From: Gloeocapsopsis dulcis
Lineage (GTDB): Bacteria; Cyanobacteriota; Cyanobacteriia; Cyanobacteriales; Chroococcidiopsidaceae
Direction: 5' to 3'
Length of the DNA: 64,000 bases
Assembly (NCBI RefSeq): GCF_032163395.1
Contig: NZ_CP119968.1
Coordinates: 729,501-793,500, forward strand
Part shown: positions 47,284-55,852 of the stretch, in pieces
Numbering within the stretch: the first letter of the stretch is position 1
Layout of the letters: each line of letters starts with the position of its first letter
The notes under the pieces: model-generated
What the model saw: the letters and a program-made list of their open reading frames with translations, nothing else
What the model was told of the DNA's origin: nothing
Databases searched by the model: none
Position numbers and translations under genes: made by a program

Positions 47284-47307
47284 GCTCTCTGCTGTCCGCA
47301 AAGAGCG
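47284..47307 (-). terminator. Weak hairpin downstream of the beta-lactamase
   Basis: The stem GCTCT-TGC pairs with GCA-AGAGC across one mismatch, with a short loop. It lies about 40 bp past the stop codon. No long T-run follows, so this is only a possible terminator. Confidence 0.3.
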
Positions 47308-47342
47308 CGTTATTGTACCGCATTACACAACAGATAGATTAC

Positions 47343-48212
47343 TTACAGTACCGCAAGCTCTTTGAGACAACGACGTGTTAACTCTATTCGAGCAGATGGA
47401 TCTTTCTTGTTACGAATGTCGATGTTAGTGGCGAAAAAGTAAACATTCTTGCCCTTCTCTAAGTAACCCACATACCATCCAATTTTGGGCGTTACGTTGT
47501 CCACAAAACCAACCCAGCCTGTCTTACCTCTAATTGTGTAGTCTGGAGTCTGCTCCATCAGCATAATGTCTTTGACAATAGAGAGTGAGCGCTTGGAGAA
47601 AGGTAAGTCGTTACTGTAGAGACGACGGAGAAATTGAATTTGCTCGCTTGGTGTAATTCGCAATTCTCCCTCTAACCAGAATTTATCAATATCATCTTTA
47701 CCACCAATTGTTTGGTTGCCGTATCCTACTTGAGTCACCCATCTTTGCATTTGCTCATGCCCCACTCGACGAGCTAGAACTTGGTAAAACCAAATGGCAG
47801 AAAGCTTAATTGCCTCTCTCATATTCAAGTCTCGGTTCCACTCAGGAAGCTTTCTTTGAATGCCGTCCCACGTTAAAACCGCAATTTCATCTGAAATGGC
47901 TCCAGTTTCTAGCGCAATCAGAGAGTTGAGAATCTTAAATGTCGATGCAGGTAAGAAAGCTGTTCCGTTCCGCTGTGGATTGTGTTGAACAAGGCGATTA
48001 TTGTTCAAGTCATAGATTAGAATCGAACCTTCAACCCTTAGTTCTCGAAAGTGCCGTCCAAAATCAATGTTCTGAGCGACATCTACAGGAGCTGGAAGCT
48101 CAATAATCGCTGATTTTGGCATTGATGCTGATTGCCTTGTCTGAAATAGGATAGAGGCGGTGCAACTCAACACAACGAGAACAATAATTGCAAAGCGAAC
48201 TATTCGGTTCAT
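47343..48212 (-). CDS. Class D (OXA-type) beta-lactamase
   Basis: A 289-residue serine beta-lactamase with an export signal (FAIIVLVVLSCTASILF). Active-site Ser90 and Lys93 are in ASTFKILNS. The second motif is SAI (138-140) where SxV is usual, and YGN (164-166) and KTG (230-232) are intact. A tryptophan as in the omega loop lies at FWLEG. Length fits the family, so it is probably functional in the periplasm. It is flanked on both sides by transposon remnants within the putative island. Confidence 0.92.
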   Translation of the reverse strand: MNRIVRFAIIVLVVLSCTASILFQTRQSASMPKSAIIELPAPVDVAQNIDFGRHFRELRVEGSILIYDLNNNRLVQHNPQRNGTAFLPASTFKILNSLIALETGAISDEIAVLTWDGIQRKLPEWNRDLNMREAIKLSAIWFYQVLARRVGHEQMQRWVTQVGYGNQTIGGKDDIDKFWLEGELRITPSEQIQFLRRLYSNDLPFSKRSLSIVKDIMLMEQTPDYTIRGKTGWVGFVDNVTPKIGWYVGYLEKGKNVYFFATNIDIRNKKDPSARIELTRRCLKELAVL

Positions 48213-48400
48213 AAGCTTGGGTGAGTTAGTGGAGTAATGAGCAGCCTTGAACTAAAATACCAGACTCTTGGATTTCGGAGCTTGAGATGCAACAACCGTG
48301 AAGATTCTGAACACAAACAGATAAGCTCCAAACCAATGTCTTACCAATATCTTTGCGGTACAACGGCAGAGATGAGTTGCAACGCCGCCTACCCGTAAAA

Positions 48401-48426
48401 CTTGACATACCCGGCGTTATGTCAAG
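48401..48426. repeat. Perfect 9-bp inverted repeat
   Basis: CTTGACATA and TATGTCAAG are separated by 8 bp. It lies between the beta-lactamase and the IS630 right-end-like sequence. It may be an end of an unknown element. An integron attC site was considered and not supported. Confidence 0.5.
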
Positions 48427-48464
48427 ACCAGTTGGGTGTGGTAAAAATCAGTTGGTGAGAAACT

Positions 48465-48708
48465 TTAGCTGCCCCTAGCGAAAACCGATTGTTGAGTCCA
48501 GAAATCTTCCCACCAGCCATTAGCCCGAATAATTCGCAGTGCCAGCATCGGATTAACCGTCTCTGGATGCCAAGTCGCCCCTGGAATCTTCAACCGCTTT
48601 TGGGGAATGTAGCGATGAGCGCTCTCCACTTCCCCTGAACCAATGGGAAAACCTTGTGCTAAAAACCTTTCATAATGTACCGCATCAGAAAAACGTTTCA
48701 GATACTCA
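48465..48708 (-). pseudogene. C-terminal remnant of an ISKra4-family transposase
   Basis: About 80 codons remain, with QGFPIGSGEVESAHRYI, then PGATWHPETVNPMLALR and a WWEDFW end. This is the C-terminal signature of ISKra4-type transposases. The upstream part has been cut off by the intact IS630 inserted at 48709. Confidence 0.75.
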
Positions 48709-49849
48709 TACTAAGTTGCTATCAAAAAGGTAATATAGAGCCAATCGTAAAACTGTTCCACTTTCGTTAAGCTATGGCACGTGTTAGTCGTGTTCTCCCG
48801 CATCTATCCCAATCGGAAATTGAAGAAAAAATTTGCACCACCAGCAACTTCAAACGACAGCAAAAGTGGCGGATTGTCTACAATGCCCTAGTTGACCCTA
48901 GACCCGCCGCCGAGATTGCTAAACACGTCGGTACTACTGTCCGCATGGTGCATCGCGTTGTCAGTGAGTACAACCGCAACGGCGCAAGCGCGATTGAAAC
49001 TCCTGGTTCAGGTGGCAGACGGCGCAGTTACTTAAGCTTAGAGGAGGAGCAAACGCTGCTGAACCAACTCACCCCGGAGGCAAAAGTGGGGAGACTTACG
49101 ACTCGAATCAGGGTTAAGCAAGCCTTAGAGCGACAAGTGGGACACAAGGTTCATAAAAGCACGGTCTACCGACTGCTGCAACGGCATCAGTGGGGTAAGC
49201 GTAAACCTCGACCAGCGCATCCCAAAGCTGACACCGATGAGCAAGAGAGCTTCAAAACCACCTTTGAGCAGCAAGTACAATCATTAGTTGAGCAACGAGA
49301 CCCCGCTGATACTCGCCCTGTCTTAGTTATGGCGGCTGATGAAGGACGCTTTGGTCGCACAGGTGAACTGAGTGCATGTTGGTGTCCACCAGGATTTCGC
49401 CCTACCATTGCTCGTCAACAGGTCAGGCAATACGTCTATGCCTTTGTCGCTGTTGCTCCCGTATTGGGTATGCTCAGTTGTCTGGTTCTACCCTACGCCA
49501 ACACAGTGACAATGACTTTGTTTTTGCAACAGGTGTCGTTCGAGTTTGCCGACTACTTCATCATTTTGCAAGTAGATCGTGCCGCTTGGCATCGAGCGAA
49601 GCACTTGCAGGTGCCACACAACAATCGACTGTTGCCGCAACCGGCTTATGCTCCTGAAGTGATGCCAGTTGAGCACGTATGGGATGACATTCGCGAGAAG
49701 CATTTTGACAATCGTATATTCAAGTTGCTGGACATGGTGGAGGACACGTTGTGTGATGCCTTGAAGGAACTGATTGATGCTCCTGAGCGATTACGGTCAA
49801 TGACGTTTTTCCCACATATGATAGTTACCACTTAGAACGCAACTTGGTA
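48709..49849 (+). mobile_element. Complete IS630-family insertion sequence
   Basis: Terminal inverted repeats TACTAAGTTGC (left) and GCAACTTGGTA (right, inverted) enclose one intact transposase gene. A TA dinucleotide is found at both ends, as expected for the Tc1/mariner-like target duplication. It sits within an ISKra4 remnant. Confidence 0.8.
48774..49835 (+). CDS. IS630-family transposase, intact
   Basis: 353 residues. N-terminal winged helix region (KHVGTTVRMVHRVVSEYNRNG), then the DDE domain: Asp in MAADEGRFGRTG, Asp in LQVDRAAWHRA and Glu in MPVEHVWDDIREK. All catalytic acids are present, so it may be active. It differs clearly from the broken IS630 at 46341. Confidence 0.92.
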   Translation: MARVSRVLPHLSQSEIEEKICTTSNFKRQQKWRIVYNALVDPRPAAEIAKHVGTTVRMVHRVVSEYNRNGASAIETPGSGGRRRSYLSLEEEQTLLNQLTPEAKVGRLTTRIRVKQALERQVGHKVHKSTVYRLLQRHQWGKRKPRPAHPKADTDEQESFKTTFEQQVQSLVEQRDPADTRPVLVMAADEGRFGRTGELSACWCPPGFRPTIARQQVRQYVYAFVAVAPVLGMLSCLVLPYANTVTMTLFLQQVSFEFADYFIILQVDRAAWHRAKHLQVPHNNRLLPQPAYAPEVMPVEHVWDDIREKHFDNRIFKLLDMVEDTLCDALKELIDAPERLRSMTFFPHMIVTT

Positions 49850-49902
49850 TTAGGTGCTTTACACAAGACTAGTTACTTACGGTTCTGGATTTTTCTTTTT
49901 AA

Positions 49903-49973
49903 AGCGGGCAGCGAGAATCGAACTCGCATCGATAGCTTGGAAGGCTATGGTTTTACCACTAAACTATGCCCGC
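49903..49973 (-). tRNA. tRNA-Gly (anticodon UCC)
   Basis: 71 nt. Acceptor stem GCGGGCA pairs with TGCCCGC. The anticodon stem ATAGC/GCTAT encloses the loop CTTCCAA with anticodon TCC. The T-loop has TTCGATT, with a paired GCGAG/CTCGC stem. CCA is not encoded. It is the probable integration target of the island to its left. Confidence 0.95.
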
Positions 49974-50081
49974 AATAGAATCAAGCTTAACTAAGATAAC
50001 ACATCTTGCTCATTGAAGACAAATTGATCTCGATTTTGCCGTTAAATCTCGTTGGTTTAAGCAAAGCTGCGATGGCAAGCA

Positions 50082-50726
50082 TTATGACTGACGCTTCAGG
50101 ACTTCCGCACTCATCATTTGACCAAGGCGTTTTAAGACACTGAGTACCTGCTGTCGTTCGCGATCGCGTTCAATTGATAGAGCATAAGAGCGTGCATACA
50201 TAGGGTATTCTTGAATTACCAACTTGATAAACATAAATTCCCTACCATTAATAAGTAAGCCAAAAGTTGGATGTTCTGAGCTTGGGTTAGCCAGCATATA
50301 TGCGAGTGCTTGAGGTAAGGCTACTGTGACATCAAATTTAGTACTTTTTGATTCAATGACGAGTATCCAAAGTTGTTTCTGTACAACTAGAACATCAATG
50401 TTTCCTTTGACAACAATACCGTCATCCTCAGCAGAAATTTCCACAGAAGTTTCGGTTTCAATTTCAAAAGGTGGTTGATAAAACCCAGCTAAATCGAGTA
50501 GAGGAGATAGCACTACCATTTTTACCGCCTCCTCTGACATAGGACGATACTTAGATAGGTTCAAGTAGTTGCTGCTAACGCGCTCTAAAGCCTGTTTTTC
50601 AGCTTCACTCAGTGGAGGTAAGTCTTCTTGCCATTCTGTAAAAAAGCTAGCATCTTGAACGAGTTGCAAACCAATTTCTTCTAGTTCGTAGAGAGTAATA
50701 TCTCTAGCTTGAATTGTTTGCACCAT
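50082..50726 (-). CDS. Stand-alone HsdR-N-like PD-(D/E)xK nuclease domain protein
   Basis: A 214-residue protein of the kind annotated in cyanobacteria as restriction endonuclease subunit R, but with only the nuclease domain. An Asp in GNIDVLVVQ and ESKS in WILVIESKST form the likely active site, preceded by EEAVKMVVLSPLL. No helicase or methylase partner is adjacent. Many such single genes exist in cyanobacteria, and their role is unclear. Confidence 0.8.
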   Translation of the reverse strand: MVQTIQARDITLYELEEIGLQLVQDASFFTEWQEDLPPLSEAEKQALERVSSNYLNLSKYRPMSEEAVKMVVLSPLLDLAGFYQPPFEIETETSVEISAEDDGIVVKGNIDVLVVQKQLWILVIESKSTKFDVTVALPQALAYMLANPSSEHPTFGLLINGREFMFIKLVIQEYPMYARSYALSIERDRERQQVLSVLKRLGQMMSAEVLKRQS

Positions 50727-50765
50727 AATTACATAAATAGCCCCGAAACTATATATTTTAATATT

Positions 50766-50817
50766 AAGCTGGGCGACTTCAGTCGCAGCTAATTAAACTA
50801 AGTCTACCTTCGTAGTC
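50766..50817. repeat. Interspersed repeat, degenerate copy A
   Basis: GCGACTTCAGTCGC followed by AAACTAAGTCTACC and a small hairpin. It aligns with 61311-61361 (GCGACTAAAGTCG...). It appears to be a dispersed palindromic repeat of this genome type. Confidence 0.5.
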
Positions 50818-50826
50818 TGAAAAGAT

Positions 50827-51000
50827 TCATTCTTCTAATAAGAAATACTTGAACAAATCATCAACAACTGGATTTGCAACAAGTCAACTAAACCCAAACC
50901 ACTAAGATGAGGAGACTCCATCAGAGTAAACGCGAATGAGTGAGACCGTGGTTTTACTCCTAAAGCGATCGCACTTGAATAAACAACACCACTCCCTACT
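50827..51000 (-). pseudogene. Remnant of an iron-siderophore binding-protein gene
   Basis: The last codons read ANPVVDDLFKYFLLEE, the typical C-terminus of FecB-like binding proteins; compare VIDDLFKYL at the end of the gene at 1073. Upstream, in another frame, SSAIALGVKP is recognisable, a motif that normally lies 200 residues earlier. So an internal deletion and a frameshift have left only scraps. Confidence 0.55.
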
Positions 51001-51048
51001 CCCTTCCCTATAAATGGCACAATCAAACAAAAGATCAGTTGATTTATA

Positions 51049-52125
51049 ATGCCGTCTCCTCCTGTCTATACTAAGCAACCTTGGTCAGAAACCTACAGTG
51101 AAATTATTGATGTGCGTTCCGAGGGAGAATTTGCCGAAGATCATATTCCTGGGGCGATTAATCTACCAGTATTAAATAATGAAGAACGTGCCGAAGTTGG
51201 TACTATATACAAACAAGTATCTCCCTTTACTGCACGTAAAATTGGTGCAGCACTTGTTTACAAAAACCTTTCTCAACATCTTCGCGAACACTTTGCTGAT
51301 AAAGAAAAAGATTATCGCCCTTTAGTTTACTGCTGGCGGGGTGGACAGCGTTCTAATAGCATGGCTTGGGTACTCGGACAAATCGGTTGGCGAGTAACCG
51401 TGATTGAAGGTGGTTACAAAACTTACCGTGCTTACGTCCGCGAACAATTAGAAAAATTACCACTTGAGTTTACTTACAAAATTCTCTGCGGCAAGACTGG
51501 TAGCGGAAAAACTTATATCTTACGGCAGATGCAGCAGCGTGGTTTACAAGTACTAGATTTAGAAAATTTGGCGAATCATCGCGGTTCGCTGTTAGGTGAA
51601 GAATGGCAAGATAAACCTTTAGCCCAACCTTCGCAAAAGTATTTTGAATCTCTGTTATGGCAACAACTCCAAAGTTTCGACTCGCGTTTACCTGTGTGGG
51701 TAGAATCAGAAAGCAATAAAATTGGGCAAGTATATCTGCCAAAACCATTGTGGCAGAAAATGAAACAAGCAAGCTGTGTAGAAATTCATGTACCAACTGC
51801 AGCACGAGTGCAGTTTCTTTTACAGCAGTATCCCCATCTCATTGAGCATCCTGAGATTTTGCAAGCTAAGCTAGGGTATCTGAAAGCAAGATATGGCAAG
51901 AAGAAGTTAGCGCAATGGTATCAGGCGATCGCACAGCAGCAGTGGGTAGAATTGTTTCAAGATTTATTAGAGTCACACTACGATCCTACCTATACCCACT
52001 CTATGCAACGAGATTACACAAACGTGCAACAAGAGTTCTCACTTGCAGATTTATCAGTTGTTAGTGTCGATAAAATACTTCATTCTTTAGTAACTGATTG
52101 CCTTCCCCTTGATTCAGGAAATTAA
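51049..52125 (+). CDS. mnmH: tRNA 2-selenouridine synthase
   Basis: A 358-residue two-domain enzyme. The rhodanese part (about 1-135) has IDVRSEGEFAEDHIPGAINLP and the active Cys in YCWRGGQRS. The P-loop part has GKTGSGKTYIL and a later LENLANHRGS. MnmH replaces sulphur with selenium (or adds geranyl) at tRNA wobble 2-thiouridine. It is a single gene. No selD is seen in the window. Confidence 0.92.
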   Translation: MPSPPVYTKQPWSETYSEIIDVRSEGEFAEDHIPGAINLPVLNNEERAEVGTIYKQVSPFTARKIGAALVYKNLSQHLREHFADKEKDYRPLVYCWRGGQRSNSMAWVLGQIGWRVTVIEGGYKTYRAYVREQLEKLPLEFTYKILCGKTGSGKTYILRQMQQRGLQVLDLENLANHRGSLLGEEWQDKPLAQPSQKYFESLLWQQLQSFDSRLPVWVESESNKIGQVYLPKPLWQKMKQASCVEIHVPTAARVQFLLQQYPHLIEHPEILQAKLGYLKARYGKKKLAQWYQAIAQQQWVELFQDLLESHYDPTYTHSMQRDYTNVQQEFSLADLSVVSVDKILHSLVTDCLPLDSGN

Positions 52126-52248
52126 TCTAAAACTTCCCAAAACTCTACTTAGTTTGTATTAAAATTCACAGAGTAGGATTCTGGCTAGTGAATACATTAA
52201 CTAAATCAAGTATGAAATGTGGGGTAAGCATCTTGCCTGTCAACCTTC

Positions 52249-54588
52249 ATGAAAATTCTCTTAGTTGAAGACGATCCCTCGATAAGTAAGGCTCTAGCGA
52301 CGACACTAACTGCCCATCGCTATACTGTCGATACTGCATTAGATGGTCAGATTGCTTTGGAACTCGCCCTTCAAGGAGAGCATGACATTATTGTGCTGGA
52401 TATCGTGCTGCCAAAGTTAGATGGTTTAAGTGTGTGCCAACAACTGCGTCAACAAGGATGCCAAACTCCCATCTTGATATTGACAGCAAAGGATGCAAAC
52501 GAAGATATTATTACGGGACTGAATGCAGGCGCTGATGATTACCTCACAAAGCCTTGCGATTTGGCTCATTTTTTAGCACGAGTAAGGGCGCTGTTGCGCC
52601 GTCAGGGAAATCCAACGGTTTCTCCTATTCTGACATGGGGTGAGCTATGTCTTGACCCTATCCTGATTCAAGTAACCTATCTGCAACAGGTTATTGTCCT
52701 CAGTCCCAAAGAATATAGCCTACTAGAGTTATTGTTACGTCATCCACAGCGAATCTTTAGCCGTAGTAGTATTATCAATCACCTCTGGTCTATTGATGAC
52801 TCGCCGACAGATGCTGCAGTCACAAATTTGATTAAAGATTTGCGGCGGAAACTGAAGTCAGCAGGGATGCAAGAAGAATTAATTGAGACAGTGTATCGAT
52901 TGGGATATCGATTGAGAACTGCGCCAAAGAAAGAAGTCGAACAAGTAAAAGTAGAAGATTGCCAAAAAGAGAACTTAGCTTCCATTGGGCAAGTGGTGTG
53001 GGACTTTAGGGCTTCTTTGGAAAAACGCATTGATATTTTAGAGGAAGCAGCGCGATCGCCAGTCTATAGCCTTAGTTCATTCCAACACCAGCAAGTCCAA
53101 GAAGAAGCCCATCGTTTAGCAGGTGGATTAGGAACATTTGGATATGCTAAAGGTTCAGATTTAGCACGAGCAATCGAATATCTATTCATTGAAGGTGATT
53201 GGGAAGAAGACCGACAACAGCAATTTACCCAACTCCTAACAGAACTAAAGCAGGAAATTGCCAAGCCACCAACAGTATTACTACCAACTTTGAAACCGTT
53301 GATATTGGCGATCGCCAACGACACATTAATTGCAGAATTACAGCAAGCCGCACCCCATCGAGGCTGGCAAGTTGAAGTTGTGTGCGATCGCTCAGACGTG
53401 TTGCATCGTAATGGTAATACTCCGAGCGTGATTTTTATGAGTATCAATCATGCTGTACCAGATTGCGGATTAATGCTACTTCAGGAATTAAAAATTCAAT
53501 TTCCTACCACTCCTATTTTGATTCTGACAACGCAAGACAGTTTAGATAGTCGAGTTACAGTTGCACGATTGGGAGTGAGTCGCTACGTTGTGCAACCTGC
53601 AACAACTGATGAGATTTTTGATGCGATCGCCCAAGTCTTACCACAAACAACACTCACCGATGCCAAAGTCATGATTGTGGATGATGACCCCATAGCATTG
53701 CAGGCATTAGCGACAGTGTTACAACCGTGGGGATTGCAGATTACAACATTAAATCAACCCAAGCATTTTTGGCAAATTTTCACAACTACGGTTCCTGACG
53801 TGCTGTTGTTAGACTTGGAAATGCCCACGTTTAATGGACTTGAACTATGTCGTGTTGTTCGCCAAGATGTTTATTATAGCGATTTACCAATTTTAGTTGT
53901 TACTGCTCAGATAGATAGTGTCTCAATTCAAAACGTATTTGCAGCGGGAGCCGATGACTTTATTGCTAAACCAATTATAGGTCCAGAACTCGTTACACGC
54001 ACACTTGCCCACATCGAGCGATCGCGCATTCAGAGACAACTACTACAGTATCAAAAAGAACATCTGCAAACTCGGCAGCTGCAAGCAACAATTGATTCAC
54101 TCACGCAAGCTGCAAATCGCCACTATTTTGATGAATTTCTCCACCGCGAATGGCAGCGCCTTGCAGATGCACAAGCTCCTTTAAGTTTAATTTCGTACGA
54201 TATTGATTATTTCAAGTCTTACAACGATCTCTACGGCTATCCAGCAGGAGATAATTGTTTGCAACAAGTCACTCGTGTTGTTTGGGATTGTATCAAACCT
54301 GGTCGCGATCTAGTGGCGCGGCTAGGAGGAGACGAGTTTGTCATTGTCCTACCAGAGACTAGCCTCGAACAAGCACTACAGGTTGCCCAACGCATTCAAC
54401 AGGCGATCGCTCAATTGCAGATTCCCCATCCCTCTGGTACTCATCAATACATCACCCTTAGCCTGGGCATCAGTGGTACGATTCCACAGCTAAATATCTC
54501 TCCTCAAGAATTAATTGCAATTGCAACTCAAGCACTCTATGCTGCAAAAGCAAGGAGTCGTAATACATACTGCTTATACCCGTTGTAA
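52249..54588 (+). CDS. Multidomain response regulator: REC, wHTH, Hpt-like, two REC, GGDEF
   Basis: A 779-residue signalling protein. REC1 (1-115) has phospho-acceptor Asp51 in VLDIVLPKLDG. An OmpR-type winged helix (about 125-222) follows. An Hpt-like helical region (245-345) contains EEAHRLAGGLGTFG. A second REC-like domain (355-465) lacks the acceptor, reading IFMSINHAVPD. A third REC (475-590) has LLLDLEMPTFNG. A GGDEF domain (610-775) with LGGDEFVIVLPE ends it, so it probably makes cyclic di-GMP. It would form an operon with the kinase at 55853 if the TnpB element were absent. Confidence 0.9.
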   Translation: MKILLVEDDPSISKALATTLTAHRYTVDTALDGQIALELALQGEHDIIVLDIVLPKLDGLSVCQQLRQQGCQTPILILTAKDANEDIITGLNAGADDYLTKPCDLAHFLARVRALLRRQGNPTVSPILTWGELCLDPILIQVTYLQQVIVLSPKEYSLLELLLRHPQRIFSRSSIINHLWSIDDSPTDAAVTNLIKDLRRKLKSAGMQEELIETVYRLGYRLRTAPKKEVEQVKVEDCQKENLASIGQVVWDFRASLEKRIDILEEAARSPVYSLSSFQHQQVQEEAHRLAGGLGTFGYAKGSDLARAIEYLFIEGDWEEDRQQQFTQLLTELKQEIAKPPTVLLPTLKPLILAIANDTLIAELQQAAPHRGWQVEVVCDRSDVLHRNGNTPSVIFMSINHAVPDCGLMLLQELKIQFPTTPILILTTQDSLDSRVTVARLGVSRYVVQPATTDEIFDAIAQVLPQTTLTDAKVMIVDDDPIALQALATVLQPWGLQITTLNQPKHFWQIFTTTVPDVLLLDLEMPTFNGLELCRVVRQDVYYSDLPILVVTAQIDSVSIQNVFAAGADDFIAKPIIGPELVTRTLAHIERSRIQRQLLQYQKEHLQTRQLQATIDSLTQAANRHYFDEFLHREWQRLADAQAPLSLISYDIDYFKSYNDLYGYPAGDNCLQQVTRVVWDCIKPGRDLVARLGGDEFVIVLPETSLEQALQVAQRIQQAIAQLQIPHPSGTHQYITLSLGISGTIPQLNISPQELIAIATQALYAAKARSRNTYCLYPL

Positions 54589-54589
54589 A

Positions 54590-54640
54590 CTACCCAGCGC
54601 TGACCGCAAGCGGTACAGTGTGGGCTTTCAACAGCCCTGA
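54590..54640 (-). ncRNA. Candidate omega-RNA 3' scaffold at the TnpB right end
   Basis: The last 50 nt of tnpB, read on the minus strand, contain two hairpins: GGGCT-6-AGCCC (54637-54622) and ACCGC-TT-GCGGT (54614-54603), then GGGTAG at the stop codon. TnpB proteins use a guide RNA that overlaps the 3' end of their gene and reads past the element's right end. The structure and position fit. Exact ends are unknown. Confidence 0.5.
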
Positions 54641-55795
54641 ATCATCCCTATCCAAAGAACAGAAAAGACTCGAACCTTCAGGCGTATTTACTGACACCCC
54701 AAGTTTAGAAATCACAATACTTGCGTTATGGTCACTATCGCATTTCCATCCACACTGACACTCGTAAGCCTTACCATTTCTACTTCCAATTCGGAGGCAG
54801 GATGCACAAGATTTGGATGTGTAAGCGGGTGGAACACTAATCAGTTTGACTCCTTGTTTGAGACATTTGTAAGTCAAAAACACACGCAACTGATAGAACG
54901 CCCAACTATTGGTTCTACGCCGTTCTTCTCTGTTGCGTGGTTCTTGATTCAAGTCATCCCTGATGCCAGTCAAATCTTCTATTGCTATTATCTTTTTGTT
55001 ATTAGCAGCAGATTTAACGATCGAAGCGCTAATCGTGTGGTTAAGCCAAGTTTGAAATCTTCTCTCCTTGCCAGACAGCCGTTTCAAAAGCTCTCTACAT
55101 CTGCGGCGAGAACTTCTCGTGCCTTTACTAGCTTTATATTGAAGATTCTTTCTCAAATTGGCATAGTGGTCGCGCAATTTATTTATATCATCGGCATCCC
55201 AATTATCTCCAGAACTTGTGTATGCAATAGACTTTCTGCCCAAGTCAACCCCCAAACACTCATTAGAATCATTTGTCTTTGGTGGCTTGGGTTTTACCTG
55301 AATTTGAATGTAATACTCTCCCGATTGTCTTTTGACCAAGATGGCAGAAGTTGGTGTTTTTCCGCTCAACAAATGCCGTTGGTAATTACCAATCAACAAC
55401 GGGAAAGAATACCTTCCGTCTTTCAGTGTCAGTTTAACCGTCCAGTTATGTTCGTTAAAGCTAAATATTCGCGCATCGTATCCAGCGCTAGTTGGTTTAA
55501 ATTTTTTGACTGGACTATTTTTAAGCTTTGCACTTTTGCGATTACTAGAAACCCTAGAAATAGCTTGACAGACCAAGTTAGCTGGCAACTCAAATGTTTG
55601 TTTGCAATAGTGGTAAGTCTCTTTATGTATAGCCAATCTGCCTGTAACTTTTGGGTCAACCGTAGAGTTGATCCAGTTACAGCAATCAGCAAAACCCTGA
55701 AGCGTGGCATCAATAATGAGCGCCAATCCTGCTTCAACCCCAAGCTTGCAACTAACCGTAAGCACCTGTTGTGTCATGCTTACAGTATATTTCAT
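54590..55795 (-). CDS. tnpB: TnpB, RNA-guided nuclease of an IS200/IS605-type element
   Basis: 401 residues from ATG 55795; ATG 55777 is an alternative. RuvC acids: Asp in GVDLGRKSIAY, Glu in IIAIEDLTGIR, Asp in CDSDHNASIVI. A zinc knuckle KSCASC...YECQCGW lies before the last Asp. The N-terminus has the TnpB wedge pattern. All catalytic residues are present. No TnpA transposase is adjacent. The stop codon lies 1 bp beyond the end of the upstream regulator gene on the other strand. Confidence 0.9.
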   Translation of the reverse strand: MKYTVSMTQQVLTVSCKLGVEAGLALIIDATLQGFADCCNWINSTVDPKVTGRLAIHKETYHYCKQTFELPANLVCQAISRVSSNRKSAKLKNSPVKKFKPTSAGYDARIFSFNEHNWTVKLTLKDGRYSFPLLIGNYQRHLLSGKTPTSAILVKRQSGEYYIQIQVKPKPPKTNDSNECLGVDLGRKSIAYTSSGDNWDADDINKLRDHYANLRKNLQYKASKGTRSSRRRCRELLKRLSGKERRFQTWLNHTISASIVKSAANNKKIIAIEDLTGIRDDLNQEPRNREERRRTNSWAFYQLRVFLTYKCLKQGVKLISVPPAYTSKSCASCLRIGSRNGKAYECQCGWKCDSDHNASIVISKLGVSVNTPEGSSLFCSLDRDDSGLLKAHTVPLAVSAG

Positions 55796-55852
55796 ATATG
55801 TAGTTTTAGGCAATCGGTTAGCGGAAGCGCGGGTTTCCAGGGAGGTTGAGAG

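Noticed and set aside
48226-48408. Short minus-strand frame upstream of the beta-lactamase
   Set aside because: No family features; lies in mobile-element debris.
47200-48430. Integron cassette with attC site around the OXA gene
   Set aside because: I looked for paired core motifs RYYYAAC and GTTRRRY with matching arms. Single matches occur but no consistent attC structure.
53064-53447. A 127-codon minus-strand frame inside the response regulator
   Set aside because: Composition rich in Ser, Cys and Trp as in antisense shadows; no start signals.
54728-55849. A 373-codon open frame on the plus strand
   Set aside because: It is antisense to the well-supported TnpB gene, lacks family features, and looks like a shadow of its codon pattern.
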